Source of the DNA: Campylobacteraceae bacterium
Lineage (GTDB): Bacteria; Campylobacterota; Campylobacteria; Campylobacterales; Sulfurovaceae
Length of the DNA stretch: 42,974 bases
NCBI GenBank assembly: GCA_027024155.1
Contig: JALVTE010000038.1
Location: forward strand, 1-42,974
Direction: 5' to 3'
Both the position numbers and the translations under genes were made by a program. The notes under the pieces are model-generated. The model saw only the letters and a program-made list of their open reading frames with translations. It had not been told where the DNA came from and did not search any database. The stretch's first letter is position 1, and the number at the start of each line of letters is the position of its first letter. Below are positions 7,091-15,286 of the stretch, one piece after another.

Positions 7091-8448
7091 GTTTTGCTTC
7101 TAACCTCATCAAAAGTATAATCTTTTAATAATTTTCCATCTTTAAAAACAGGCTTTAACAGATTCTCTCGCTCGCCTAACTCTTCTACTCTAACGGTTTC
7201 AAAATCTTTGCTTAAAGCGAGTCGCCCTCTTTTAGAGCGTTTGCCACTATCGGTAATTGGGTCTTTATAAACATCTCTCCACTCTCCATCGACGCAGATG
7301 GCTGAGGCTTTCATGGCAAATCTAAAGTCGTCTCTTCCTACGGCTTGTAAAAGTCCTCCACCCATTCCAAAGGCGATATTTTCGGTAGAGAAGCCTTCGT
7401 TTTTTAAGGCTTCTAATATCTCTTTTATCGCTTGCTTATCTACTCCATCGCCTTGTATAATGCGAACTGAATCGTCTAAAACAATATACCCTTTTAAGTT
7501 TTTATAACCTCCAAAAGCTTCATATACTCGCTTTATAACCTCTAGCACTATCTCTTTTGGCTCTCCAGAATCTGGGCGAATTACCAGCGTAGCTCCGCTT
7601 TGCTTTACCTGCTCTTTTAACTCTTTACCCCAAATGTTACTTACAGCGTTGTAGATGTCGTAAGAGTCAGAGACTACAGCAAATATTTTACCCTTGCTAC
7701 CAAACTGTTTTATCATATTGGCGTAAGCGTCTCGCTCGCCATCTCTTTGCCAGCTTGTCATTGTAGAGTGTTCGCTTGCTGGAATAGAGAATCCTGCCAT
7801 ATCTGCACCATAGTATCTCTTTGCTCCAACAATAGCACTTAGCGTGTCGGTTCCTTTAAAGTTTATTAAGTGTGCCATACCACCAAGCATTGCTGACTCT
7901 TCGCTCGATACCCCTCTTGCTCCAAAGTCGTGCAGTTTAAAGGGTAGTTGCTCCTCTACATTATCGCTTGTAGCCTCTAAGTAGTCGCGTATAATCTCTT
8001 TTATAGAGTAAGAGAGTGTTGCAACTGTTGTTGGGTACCAAATAGCTCGCAAAAGTGCAGTCTCTAAATAAGAAGTTAGCCAAGGCACTTTTGGGTCGGT
8101 GTTTACCACTTGAAGCAAAGGCGACTTTAAAGGCACTAAAGTCCCCTCTTCTACTGCCCAAATTTCTAAAGGTAAGTAGCCATTGTAACTGTCTAAAATA
8201 TATTGCCACCCCTCTTTGTTAAATGGTAGACCGTGGGCTGTCATAATAGCTTCGGCTTCCTCTATATCTGCTTGTGTGATTGGCTTTAAAAGATACTCTT
8301 TTATAAATGCTCGCAATCCAAAAAATAGCGTTTTGTCGTAGTCGCCACCTCGGGCTTCTATATAAGATGAGACATACTCACTCTTTGGTGGATATTGCAA
8401 ATAGTGGCTTGCTTTGTAGCTATCTGTATTTAAAATAATATTTTTCAT
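7081..8448 (-). CDS. nadV: Nicotinamide phosphoribosyltransferase (NAMPT/NadV-like)
   Basis: 455 residues, matching NAMPT in length and motifs: NTDSYKASHYLQYPP at the start, LHDFGARGVSSEESAMLGG, GFSIPASEHSTMTSW, RPDSGEP in the PRPP region, and FGMGGGLLQAVGRDDF. The enzyme joins nicotinamide and PRPP to give NMN, the first step of the deamidation-free NAD+ salvage route. The next enzyme, an NMN adenylyltransferase, is encoded just upstream (8590-9600), so the two make a complete nicotinamide-to-NAD+ path. A REP-like repeat pair lies in the 141-nt gap between them. Confidence 0.93.
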   Translation of the reverse strand: MKNIILNTDSYKASHYLQYPPKSEYVSSYIEARGGDYDKTLFFGLRAFIKEYLLKPITQADIEEAEAIMTAHGLPFNKEGWQYILDSYNGYLPLEIWAVEEGTLVPLKSPLLQVVNTDPKVPWLTSYLETALLRAIWYPTTVATLSYSIKEIIRDYLEATSDNVEEQLPFKLHDFGARGVSSEESAMLGGMAHLINFKGTDTLSAIVGAKRYYGADMAGFSIPASEHSTMTSWQRDGERDAYANMIKQFGSKGKIFAVVSDSYDIYNAVSNIWGKELKEQVKQSGATLVIRPDSGEPKEIVLEVIKRVYEAFGGYKNLKGYIVLDDSVRIIQGDGVDKQAIKEILEALKNEGFSTENIAFGMGGGLLQAVGRDDFRFAMKASAICVDGEWRDVYKDPITDSGKRSKRGRLALSKDFETVRVEELGERENLLKPVFKDGKLLKDYTFDEVRSKTWE

Positions 8449-8503
8449 CGAAAATCCTTCGTATGATGTGTTTAATATTCAAACCGTCTATCGGTTTTTA
8501 ATT

Positions 8504-8571
8504 GGTAGGTTCGATTTTATCGAACACCTATTCTCTTTGATTTCTCTTTTAGTTCGATAAATCGAACCTAC
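8504..8571. repeat. Pair of inverted REP-like palindromes
   Basis: GTAGGTTCGATTTTATCG (from 8505) and its inverted partner ending ATCGAACCTAC (8552-8571) face each other across about 26 nt. Each arm is itself a small palindrome (GTTCGAT-AA-ATCGAAC). Two REP units in opposite orientation resemble a REPIN. It lies between the NMNAT-Nudix and nadV genes. Confidence 0.6.
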
Positions 8572-8589
8572 GGCATTGTAATGTATCTG

Positions 8590-9600
8590 TTACCCAACCA
8601 TCGCCTGGATAATATGATAATGGTCTTCGAACATCATCTCTGGTTTTATCTCTGCAAATGGTACCCAAAAGGCACTTTTTGCGTCATCTCCGCCTTTTAC
8701 CTTTGGCAATTTATCGCCATGTAGCTCTATTAAAAAGGCTTGTGTTATTGTACGCCCTCTTGCCGAGCGGTATGGGTCGTCGAAAATTTGCTCTTTTGTA
8801 ATAGAGCCGGCAAGTACAGGTGCTGGCACTTTAATGCGTGTCTCTTCTCTAAGCTCTCTTATTACTGCATCTTTAAGTCGCTCTTTTGGGTTTACAAAAC
8901 CACCTGGAAGTGCCATAAACCCTCGCCCTGGTTGGGCTTTTCGCTCTATTAAAAGTATATGCCCTGCTTGAATTACTACCGCATCTACTGTTACAAATGT
9001 CGGCTTATATGGGGCACAATCCCATGCACTTTTATACTTTTTAACAAAGTCGTACTCCTCTTTTACCTGCTTGTATGCATCACTCTTTTTAAACTTATCT
9101 AGCTCTATTGCAATGTTGCTGTTAAGTAAATCGCTTCGCACTTCTCCATCTTCAAAATAACTCTTTCTAATTTCGCTAGAAGAGATATTGTTGTAGTTAC
9201 TAGCCTCTACAAAATCCCACTGTGGAAAATCGCTTAAGTAGCTAGAGCTTTCATCTTTTTTATGCCCTATTAGCCCAATCTTTGCTTGCGATGCAATATT
9301 GTTATGTGCAACACCTGCAACAATTTGCTGAACCGATTTAATCCAGAGTTGGTTATTATATACATAATCTAGTAGCGGAAAAATTAGTATTCGCTTGTTC
9401 TCTTCTTGGCTAAATGCAAGCCTAATTAACGCCTCTCGTTCGCTAAAATCCCAAGGGTTTCTAACAGTTCGTGGCTGATAAGCAGAACCTACTAATATAA
9501 TAACTTTATTAGATTGTGATAATGCTTTGCGTACTACGCTCTCGTGTCCTGTGTGAAATGGCTGAAATCTGCCAATAAAAATAAGATAATCGTATCTCAC
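8590..9600 (-). CDS. Bifunctional NMN adenylyltransferase / Nudix hydrolase
   Basis: 336 residues from a GTG start at 9600, chosen because AAGGAG lies 7 nt upstream and the NMNAT fold begins at once (YDYLIFIGRFQPFHTGHESV). The longer frame to 9693 adds 31 unrelated residues. The HxGH motif of nucleotidyltransferases is in FHTGHE. The C-terminal half is a Nudix domain with the full box from GGFVNPKERLKDAV to IRELREET. Bifunctional NadM-Nudix proteins make NAD+ from NMN and hydrolyse ADP-ribose. This is the first gene of the NAD cluster and completes salvage with nadV. Confidence 0.93.
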   Translation of the reverse strand: MRYDYLIFIGRFQPFHTGHESVVRKALSQSNKVIILVGSAYQPRTVRNPWDFSEREALIRLAFSQEENKRILIFPLLDYVYNNQLWIKSVQQIVAGVAHNNIASQAKIGLIGHKKDESSSYLSDFPQWDFVEASNYNNISSSEIRKSYFEDGEVRSDLLNSNIAIELDKFKKSDAYKQVKEEYDFVKKYKSAWDCAPYKPTFVTVDAVVIQAGHILLIERKAQPGRGFMALPGGFVNPKERLKDAVIRELREETRIKVPAPVLAGSITKEQIFDDPYRSARGRTITQAFLIELHGDKLPKVKGGDDAKSAFWVPFAEIKPEMMFEDHYHIIQAMVG

Positions 9601-9822
9601 AACTAAACTCCTTAGTGTGTTAAAATAGTTTTTTGGGTCTATCCCATAACTTCTTGCATTAAGAAATCCTCTTAAGCACGACAAGTATATCAAAATTAAA
9701 CTTATAACTTTTTATATGGTATTAAAATCAACTAATATGTAAATTATATGTACAGCTATAATAGCTTTACTCTTTAATCTGATAACTTGTACATAAAATA
9801 ATTAAATGGATTTATTATATAG

Positions 9823-9828
9823 TATAAT
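9823..9828 (+). promoter_or_regulatory. -10 box of the symporter promoter
   Basis: TATAAT lies in a very AT-rich stretch 67 nt before the ATG at 9895. The start codon is preceded by a strong AAGGAGGA site. The 294-nt gap 9601-9894 otherwise shows nothing recognisable. Confidence 0.45.
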
Positions 9829-9894
9829 ATAAACTGATGTCAAATGCGGTTTTTATACTTATATGTATAACTAAAAGTAAATAAGGAGGATAAA

Positions 9895-11244
9895 ATGTCA
9901 AATAAGATGTCTTTAACTTCTAAAGTCTTAATCGGTATGGCTTTAGGTATTATAGTTGGTCTTGGAATTAATATGTTGCATTTAAATGCTCATGGTTCAT
10001 TTATAGATGTTTATATTGTTAATGGACTATTCCATATTATTGGTAAAATGTTTGTAGTTGCACTTAAAATGCTTGTTGTTCCATTAGTACTATTTTCTCT
10101 AATAACAGGTGTTCTTGGTATTGGAGATATTAGAGAGTTAGGAAAAGTTGGTGCAAAAGCATTTGTTCTATATCTACTAACTACAGCGATTGCTATTGCT
10201 CTGGGTATTTCAATAGCTGCATCTCTTGGTATAGGAGAGGGTGTACATATGACATCAGCTGCAACTTTTACTGCAAAAGAGGCACCACCTTTAAGTTCTG
10301 TTTTAATTAATATAATTCCAAGTAATGTAATAGATGCTATGGCAAAAGGTAATATGTTACAAATTATCTTCTTTGCAATTTTATTAGGTATCTCTATTTT
10401 GATGGTTGGTAAAAAAGCTGAACCATTAGTAGAACTTATAGAGATTGCAAACGAAATTATGATGAAAATGGTTAATATTATTATGGCCGTTGCTCCATAT
10501 GCTGTATTTGCTTTGCTTGCTAAAGCCTTTGCAAATTTAGGATTAGATTTACTTGTAAATCTTGCAGGTTATGTGCTGGTTTTAATAGGTGCTCTTATGA
10601 TTCACCTATTTGTAACGCTAATGATTATACTAAAAGTATTCTCTGGCAAAAGCCCTGCAATGTTCCTTAAAAAAGCAAAAGAGATGCAAATATTCGCTTT
10701 CTCAACTTCAAGCTCAAACGCTACAATTCCAGTAACCCTAAGAGTTGTAACTAAAAAGTTAGGGGTCGATAACTCAGTAGCATCCTTCACTGTACCATTT
10801 GGGGCAACAATAAATATGGATGGTACAGCAATTATGCAAGGTGTTGCAACTGTATTTATAGCTAATGCATATGGTGTAGACTTAGGAATGGCTGGTTACT
10901 TAACAGTAATATTAATGTCTGTACTAGCTTCTATTGGTACTGCTGGAGTCCCTGGAGTTGGCTTAATAATGCTATCTATGGTATTTGCTCAAGTAGGATT
11001 ACCAGTAGAAAGAATTGGTTTAATTTTAGGAGTTGATAGACTGTTAGATATGATAAGAACAGCTGTTAATGTATCTGGCGATGCTGTTGTATCTGTAATT
11101 GTTGGTAAAAGTGAGAAAAAACTTGATGAATCTATCTACGATGACCCAAATGCTGGTGTATTAGTAGAAGATGATTTAGAAATTCCAGAAGAGGTAGAGA
11201 AAGAGTTCTCTAAAAAAATCGAGAACCTAAGTCATAAAGAGTAA
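9895..11244 (+). CDS. Dicarboxylate/amino acid:cation symporter (DAACS family)
   Basis: 449 residues with eight or more hydrophobic segments and the re-entrant loops of the GltP/DctA/Glt(Ph) fold: FSTSSSNATIPVTL (HP1 serine-rich loop, about 266-279), FGATINMDGTAIMQG (TM7/HP2, about 300-314) and IGTAGVPGVG in HP2. DRLLDMIRTAVNVSGD in TM8 carries the conserved Asp/Arg/Asn substrate contacts. It imports C4-dicarboxylates or acidic/neutral amino acids with Na+ or H+. The acidic C-terminal tail is cytoplasmic. It stands alone between divergent genes, with its own promoter. Confidence 0.93.
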   Translation: MSNKMSLTSKVLIGMALGIIVGLGINMLHLNAHGSFIDVYIVNGLFHIIGKMFVVALKMLVVPLVLFSLITGVLGIGDIRELGKVGAKAFVLYLLTTAIAIALGISIAASLGIGEGVHMTSAATFTAKEAPPLSSVLINIIPSNVIDAMAKGNMLQIIFFAILLGISILMVGKKAEPLVELIEIANEIMMKMVNIIMAVAPYAVFALLAKAFANLGLDLLVNLAGYVLVLIGALMIHLFVTLMIILKVFSGKSPAMFLKKAKEMQIFAFSTSSSNATIPVTLRVVTKKLGVDNSVASFTVPFGATINMDGTAIMQGVATVFIANAYGVDLGMAGYLTVILMSVLASIGTAGVPGVGLIMLSMVFAQVGLPVERIGLILGVDRLLDMIRTAVNVSGDAVVSVIVGKSEKKLDESIYDDPNAGVLVEDDLEIPEEVEKEFSKKIENLSHKE

Positions 11245-11314
11245 AAACATAAGCCCTTGTGGCTTGTGTATATTTAACTCTAATGCACAATTTGGGTTTA
11301 ACTGCTACTGCGTA

Positions 11315-12397
11315 CTATTTCAAATTTGTATCAGATATAAAATGGCTATCTCTTATCAACTCTCTAAAAGTCTTCTCTACCTCTTTTGAAGAGTCTAGCC
11401 TTAATTTACTCCAAGTTCCATCTTCGTTTTCCCAATTCTCATGCCATGGGTTAATTGCACTAAATTTAACATATGGGTTGTTTAAAATAGTTTTAAAAGC
11501 ATCTTTTAACCAGGCAGATTTATTACCATCTGGATGTCCATCGGTTACTCCAAACTCTAACAGAGCTATTGGTCGTTTGGTTTTAATTCTCTTAAAAGAG
11601 TCGCTAAAGTCTTTTAATTGTGTAGAGAACTTTAAATCATCCCAATTTTCATCTGTTGTCTGTGCTCCATATAGGCTAAAACCTACCCAATCTATGTAAT
11701 TATCTCCGGGGTAGTAGTAGTCTGGTTGGTTCCACTCTTCATTGGGGAAAGATTCATAATTATAGTGAAAAAACCAAGTGATATTTTTAACCCCTTCGCT
11801 TCTAAATATATCTATAATATGCCGGTATGCATCTCGGTAACGCTCTGGTCCATCTGGATAGTTTGGGTTGCCGTAGCCATCTTTTTTGGAGCCACCATTT
11901 AGCACTCCACACCAGCCAAACCAATCACCATTTGGCTCTACTGCAAAATCTGCTAAGAGTGGAATATTATCAGCTTTTGCATCTTTTGCCCACTGACGAA
12001 GCTCTTTATCAAACATACCATCTATAATATGTTGCATTGAGTACTTTTTCTCTTTTTTAAACTGCTCTTCGTTACTCCTTGGCATAAAGCGAACATAAGG
12101 CAGAGCACCAGTACTATAGATAGCGTGAATATGAGCTTTTGGGTAACTTATACCACCCTTTTTAAACCAATTATCTGAAAACATAGCCCACGCTATCTTT
12201 TTTTGAGCAATAGCTTCAAAATCTTTAACCCTTTTGGCACTTACTTCATCTTCCGAACCACCAAAATCTGGAAAAGCTCCAAAGTATATTTTGCCATCAG
12301 TTGGTGCTTTTAACTTATAACTGCTAGAGTTACTAGCTCCACCACCACAAGAGTTTATAGCCAAAATTGCAACTAGAATAAAAATTATTTTATACAT
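11315..12397 (-). CDS. Lipoprotein with GH26-like (beta-mannanase-type) glycosyl hydrolase domain
   Basis: 360 residues. An N-terminal lipoprotein signal (IIFILVAILAINSC, lipobox Cys17) is followed by a Gly/Ser linker and a TIM-barrel-like domain. FAVEPNGDWFGW (E154) resembles the GH26 acid/base site and IALLEFGVTDG (E281) the nucleophile site; INPWHENWENEDG lies near the end. GH26 enzymes cut beta-mannans and related glucans. The catalytic glutamates are seen in place, but the actual polymer is unknown. It probably sits at the outer membrane. It is divergent from the small gene at 12447. Confidence 0.75.
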   Translation of the reverse strand: MYKIIFILVAILAINSCGGGASNSSSYKLKAPTDGKIYFGAFPDFGGSEDEVSAKRVKDFEAIAQKKIAWAMFSDNWFKKGGISYPKAHIHAIYSTGALPYVRFMPRSNEEQFKKEKKYSMQHIIDGMFDKELRQWAKDAKADNIPLLADFAVEPNGDWFGWCGVLNGGSKKDGYGNPNYPDGPERYRDAYRHIIDIFRSEGVKNITWFFHYNYESFPNEEWNQPDYYYPGDNYIDWVGFSLYGAQTTDENWDDLKFSTQLKDFSDSFKRIKTKRPIALLEFGVTDGHPDGNKSAWLKDAFKTILNNPYVKFSAINPWHENWENEDGTWSKLRLDSSKEVEKTFRELIRDSHFISDTNLK

Positions 12398-12433
12398 AAG
12401 TGCTCCTTTTGTTTAGTATAACATATTTTTAGC

Positions 12434-12439
12434 TACAAT
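12434..12439 (+). promoter_or_regulatory. -10 box with almost no leader, upstream of the 113-aa gene
   Basis: TACAAT is followed by 7 nt and then the ATG at 12447. There is no Shine-Dalgarno sequence, so the transcript may begin at or within a base or two of the start codon. Confidence 0.4.
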
Positions 12440-12446
12440 TACACCC

Positions 12447-12788
12447 ATGTTTAATAAGAAAAAAGAGCGACTATATATAAGCGACTTGCTAGAAGACCCT
12501 GCTGTTACATATCCGGCATACTACATTTTAAGTGCTTCGATGCTAAAAAACGAAATGTTACTAACAGCCTTAGAGGCGTTGCATAGCTTCGATTTTAAAT
12601 TTTACGAACAGCCCAAAAGCCATAGCGATATATTTGCAATGTTTGCTGGCGGTATGTTCCCAATTTATAAAGAGAAGTACATTGTTGGCTACTTTGGAGG
12701 CAAAATGATGTACCTAGAATCTCACGGCTGGAAGAGTATGCCCGTAACAGAAGAGCTTTTTAATATGGAGAACTGGCTGGTATGTTAA
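12447..12788 (+). CDS. Conserved-looking hypothetical protein, 113 aa
   Basis: I do not recognise a family. The protein is soluble, with mixed charge and no signal peptide. Visible blocks are LYISDLLEDPAVTYPAYYILSASML, a central GGMFPIYKEKYIVGYFGGKMMYLESHGW rich in Gly and aromatic residues, and a C-terminal NMENWLVC ending in Cys. It lies 55 nt upstream of the aldolase gene on the same strand and may share its transcript. Codon use looks like the neighbours, and the frame is open from a likely leaderless promoter, so I think it is a real gene. Confidence 0.65.
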   Translation: MFNKKKERLYISDLLEDPAVTYPAYYILSASMLKNEMLLTALEALHSFDFKFYEQPKSHSDIFAMFAGGMFPIYKEKYIVGYFGGKMMYLESHGWKSMPVTEELFNMENWLVC

Positions 12789-12843
12789 AAATCTAAGAGT
12801 TTTTAAGATAGTATTACAGTAACTATTTACTAAGGTATAAGAG

Positions 12844-13818
12844 ATGTTAGAGAAAAAAGGCTCAATTTTGAGCGTAAGAGAAGATATTAGAGTATTTGAT
12901 TGCACAATTAGAGATGGCGGATTGGTAAACAATTTCCACTTTAGCGACGACTTCGTACGTGGTGTTTACGAAACTTGTGTAGCAAGTGGTGTTGATTATA
13001 TGGAGATTGGTAAAAACAATTCACCAACACTTATGAGCGAAGATGAATTTGGTGCCTGGAACTTCTGTAAAGAAGAGGACATCAGAAGAATTGTAGGCGA
13101 GAACAACACCAATATGAAAATTGCTGTAATGTCAGATATAGGCAGAACTGTAAAAGAGGAGCTTTTACCTAAAGAGGATTCGGTTGTAGATATGGTTAGA
13201 ATTGCTACATACATACACCAAATACCAGAAGCTATAGAGCTTGTAAACGAAGCACACGCTAAAGGTTATGAGACAACTATAAACATTATGGCAATAGCAA
13301 AATCTTTCGAGAGCGAGTTAGATGAAGCACTAGAAGCAGTGAGCAAAACACCTGTAGATGTTATCTATATTGCCGATACTTTCGGCTCTTTCTATCCAGA
13401 GCAGATAAGAAAACTTACAGAAAAGTATTTAAAAGTTGCACAAGATAGTGGTAAACAAATCGGAATACACGCACACAACAATATTCAATTAGCCTACGCT
13501 AACACAATAGAGGCTATGATGTATGGAACAAGCTTTTTAGATGCTACAATATCCGGTTTAGGAAGAGGTGCAGGTAACTGCCCACTAGAACTACTAGTAG
13601 GTTTTTTAAAGAATCCAAAATATAAACTTAGACCTATACTAAAATTTATAGAAGAGCAGATAGTACCGTTAGAGAAAGAGTTAGATTGGGGCTACAGCAT
13701 CCCATATATGATAACAGGCTTACTAACAGAACACCCAAGAAGTGCCATGAAAGCCAGAGCCGAAGATGACACCGAATATGTAAAATTCTACAACTCTCTA
13801 CTAGACGCACAACAGTAG
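12844..13818 (+). CDS. DRE-TIM metallolyase family aldolase (HMGL-like)
   Basis: 324 residues. VFDCTIRDGGLVNNFHFSDDF carries the R23-D24 metal and catalytic pair of the DRE-TIM superfamily, and IGIHAHNNIQLAYANTIEA carries the HxH metal site near residues 205-207, followed by GLGRGAGNCPLELL. Relatives include 4-hydroxy-2-oxovalerate aldolase, HMG-CoA lyase and isopropylmalate synthase. The glycine at DGG instead of the usual DGEQ, and the absence of a synthase regulatory domain, favour an aldolase. The substrate is not clear, and no companion dehydrogenase is adjacent. Confidence 0.82.
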   Translation: MLEKKGSILSVREDIRVFDCTIRDGGLVNNFHFSDDFVRGVYETCVASGVDYMEIGKNNSPTLMSEDEFGAWNFCKEEDIRRIVGENNTNMKIAVMSDIGRTVKEELLPKEDSVVDMVRIATYIHQIPEAIELVNEAHAKGYETTINIMAIAKSFESELDEALEAVSKTPVDVIYIADTFGSFYPEQIRKLTEKYLKVAQDSGKQIGIHAHNNIQLAYANTIEAMMYGTSFLDATISGLGRGAGNCPLELLVGFLKNPKYKLRPILKFIEEQIVPLEKELDWGYSIPYMITGLLTEHPRSAMKARAEDDTEYVKFYNSLLDAQQ

Positions 13819-13833
13819 GCTTCGCCTAAGCAT

Positions 13834-13861
13834 AGAGCTAAGGGCTTAGAACTCAGAGCAA
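13834..13861. repeat. Degenerate 7-nt periodic array (4 units)
   Basis: AGAGCTA, AGGGCTT, AGAACTC and AGAGCAA follow each other exactly, just after the aldolase gene. The period is 7 while the units vary. Confidence 0.5.
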
Positions 13862-13939
13862 TTTGGGTGGTTCCTAGCCTATATTTTACTTTATCATAAA
13901 AGTTTTATATATTTTATTTATATTACACCTCCCCCCAAC

Positions 13940-14152
13940 GCCATTAAGTTAAATTTAAAGCTCATCATCGCCGTCATTCTGAGCGGATGCGAAGAATCTA
14001 GTTTAAACGGCTGTAAAGCTAATAGTTTATCTCGGCTTTTTAAGTTAGATTCTTCGCAAACGCTTGGAATGACAGCAATGGTAAATATTTTCATCGCTTC
14101 GGGCTTTGAACTTAAAGCCAATAAATGGCTATATAATCCTTAACTTAATGGC
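13940..14152. repeat. MITE-like element, complete copy 1 (213 bp)
   Basis: The element is bounded by perfect 13-bp terminal inverted repeats, GCCATTAAGTTAA (13940-13952) and TTAACTTAATGGC (14140-14152). Inside, 13973-14000 and 14046-14073 are 28-bp inverted arms (GTCATTC...GCGAAGAATCTA) with 4 mismatches. The right flank (14080-14150, TAAATATTTTCATCGC) is the reverse complement of the left flank in the other two copies, so the core is inverted relative to the flank here. It encodes no transposase; a 67-codon frame across it is only the repeat. With the heptamer arrays it fills the 404-nt gap 13819-14222. Confidence 0.8.
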
Positions 14153-14185
14153 AATGCCCCAAAAAAAATAATATACTAATTAAAA

Positions 14186-14220
14186 TTAGCTCTAAGCTCT
14201 CGGCTCTTAGCTCTTAGACT
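14186..14220. repeat. 7-nt periodic array (5 units)
   Basis: TTAGCTC, TAAGCTC, TCGGCTC, TTAGCTC and TTAGACT are contiguous and end 2 nt from the stop of the ATPase gene at 14223. Confidence 0.6.
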
Positions 14221-14222
14221 GT

Positions 14223-15284
14223 TCATAGCCCCGCTACCCACTCATAAAATGGCAAAGCTGTAAAGGTTGTATCTTTTATTTCAAAGCTATAATTTGCATT
14301 AACGGTTAGTATTGTTACCTTTTTGATTTTATTATTTGTATAGAAACCAAAGTTTTGTTGAGCCTTTTGCCAACTTTGGTTTTCATGATAAAATGGAGCT
14401 AGTTGATAAAATTCATTTTCACTATTTAAGTAACCTAAAGGCGAAATAGTAGCTTTTACTTCGATTCTGTACTTCATTAAAGCCAAAGCAACTAATGAAT
14501 CGAAAGTTACATTAAATGGCTCGTGTTTATTTAAGTATTTACTAAAGGCGAAATCATATATAAAAAACTTATTTCCGACACCCCTCTCTAGCGTAGGAAT
14601 CTGTATTAACAAGCCCTCTTTTTCATACATTTTAATAGTTTTATAGAGCCAATCTTTCGATATTTTAAAGTACTCTTTAGCCTTTTTATAAATCAAGTGC
14701 GAAGTTGCAATTTTACCTTGAAAAAGGGCTAATACTAAAAATACTTTACCCTCTTGCTCATCAAATTTCTCAAAAAATAGTTCACGACTACTAAGTGCAG
14801 GATTACTGCTTTTCGCAACTCGTGGAAGTGAACCAAATTTTGTATATAGACTAAAAGTACTCTCGATAGTAGTTGTCTTTTTAAAGTTAATAAACTCTTC
14901 AAAGTCAAGCGGATATAGTGTGAACTTTGGCATATCAATATCTAGTGGCTCTCTTGATACAACAATCAACTGCTCTACCTTTGGTAAACTATCTAAAAAG
15001 CCCTCAAAATAGTGGTCTAACACAACTGTTTTTATGTTCTCTTCTTTTATTAAATATTCAAGTTCACTATCCTCTATATCTTCCAAAATAAATATAGGGT
15101 CTTGGCAATCTATATATAAAAATTCATGATTTAGTGTAGATATGTAATCAATAACCAAAGCACTCTTACCACTACCCCTAGCCCCACTTAGAGCAAATGA
15201 ACCACTAGCAGGCAGTTGCAATTTACGCATAAAAAACTGCTCTAGTTTTGGTGGGTTTGTAAAGAATGTATCTAAAACTGACAT
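14223..15284 (-). CDS. ATP-binding protein (archaeal-type ATPase / DUF4143-like AAA)
   Basis: 353 residues. Walker A is GARGSGKSA near 34-42, and TVVLDHYFEGF near 86-96 is a Walker B-like strand ending in Asp. A middle region LLIQIPTLERGVGNKFFIYDFAFSKYL resembles the winged-helix part of AAA proteins of the AAA_14/DUF4143 type, and the C-terminal YRIEVKATISPLGYL and KVTILTVNANY look like a nuclease-like beta region without clear catalytic residues. The cellular role is unknown. Its start is 2 nt after the stop of the peptidase gene upstream, so they are co-transcribed. Confidence 0.7.
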   Translation of the reverse strand: MSVLDTFFTNPPKLEQFFMRKLQLPASGSFALSGARGSGKSALVIDYISTLNHEFLYIDCQDPIFILEDIEDSELEYLIKEENIKTVVLDHYFEGFLDSLPKVEQLIVVSREPLDIDMPKFTLYPLDFEEFINFKKTTTIESTFSLYTKFGSLPRVAKSSNPALSSRELFFEKFDEQEGKVFLVLALFQGKIATSHLIYKKAKEYFKISKDWLYKTIKMYEKEGLLIQIPTLERGVGNKFFIYDFAFSKYLNKHEPFNVTFDSLVALALMKYRIEVKATISPLGYLNSENEFYQLAPFYHENQSWQKAQQNFGFYTNNKIKKVTILTVNANYSFEIKDTTFTALPFYEWVAGL

Positions 15285-15286
15285 AA

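Noticed and set aside
8480-8498. AACCG-TCTAT-CGGTTTTT hairpin as terminator
   Set aside because: It would act on the plus strand, where no gene ends; on the minus strand there is no T-run.
11259-11699. 146-codon plus-strand frame
   Set aside because: Antisense of the GH26-like lipoprotein, no recognisable features.
13918-14121. 67-codon minus-strand frame (MALSSKPEAMKIFTIAV...)
   Set aside because: It lies entirely in MITE copy 1 and translates the palindrome arms; similar spurious proteins come from this repeat type.
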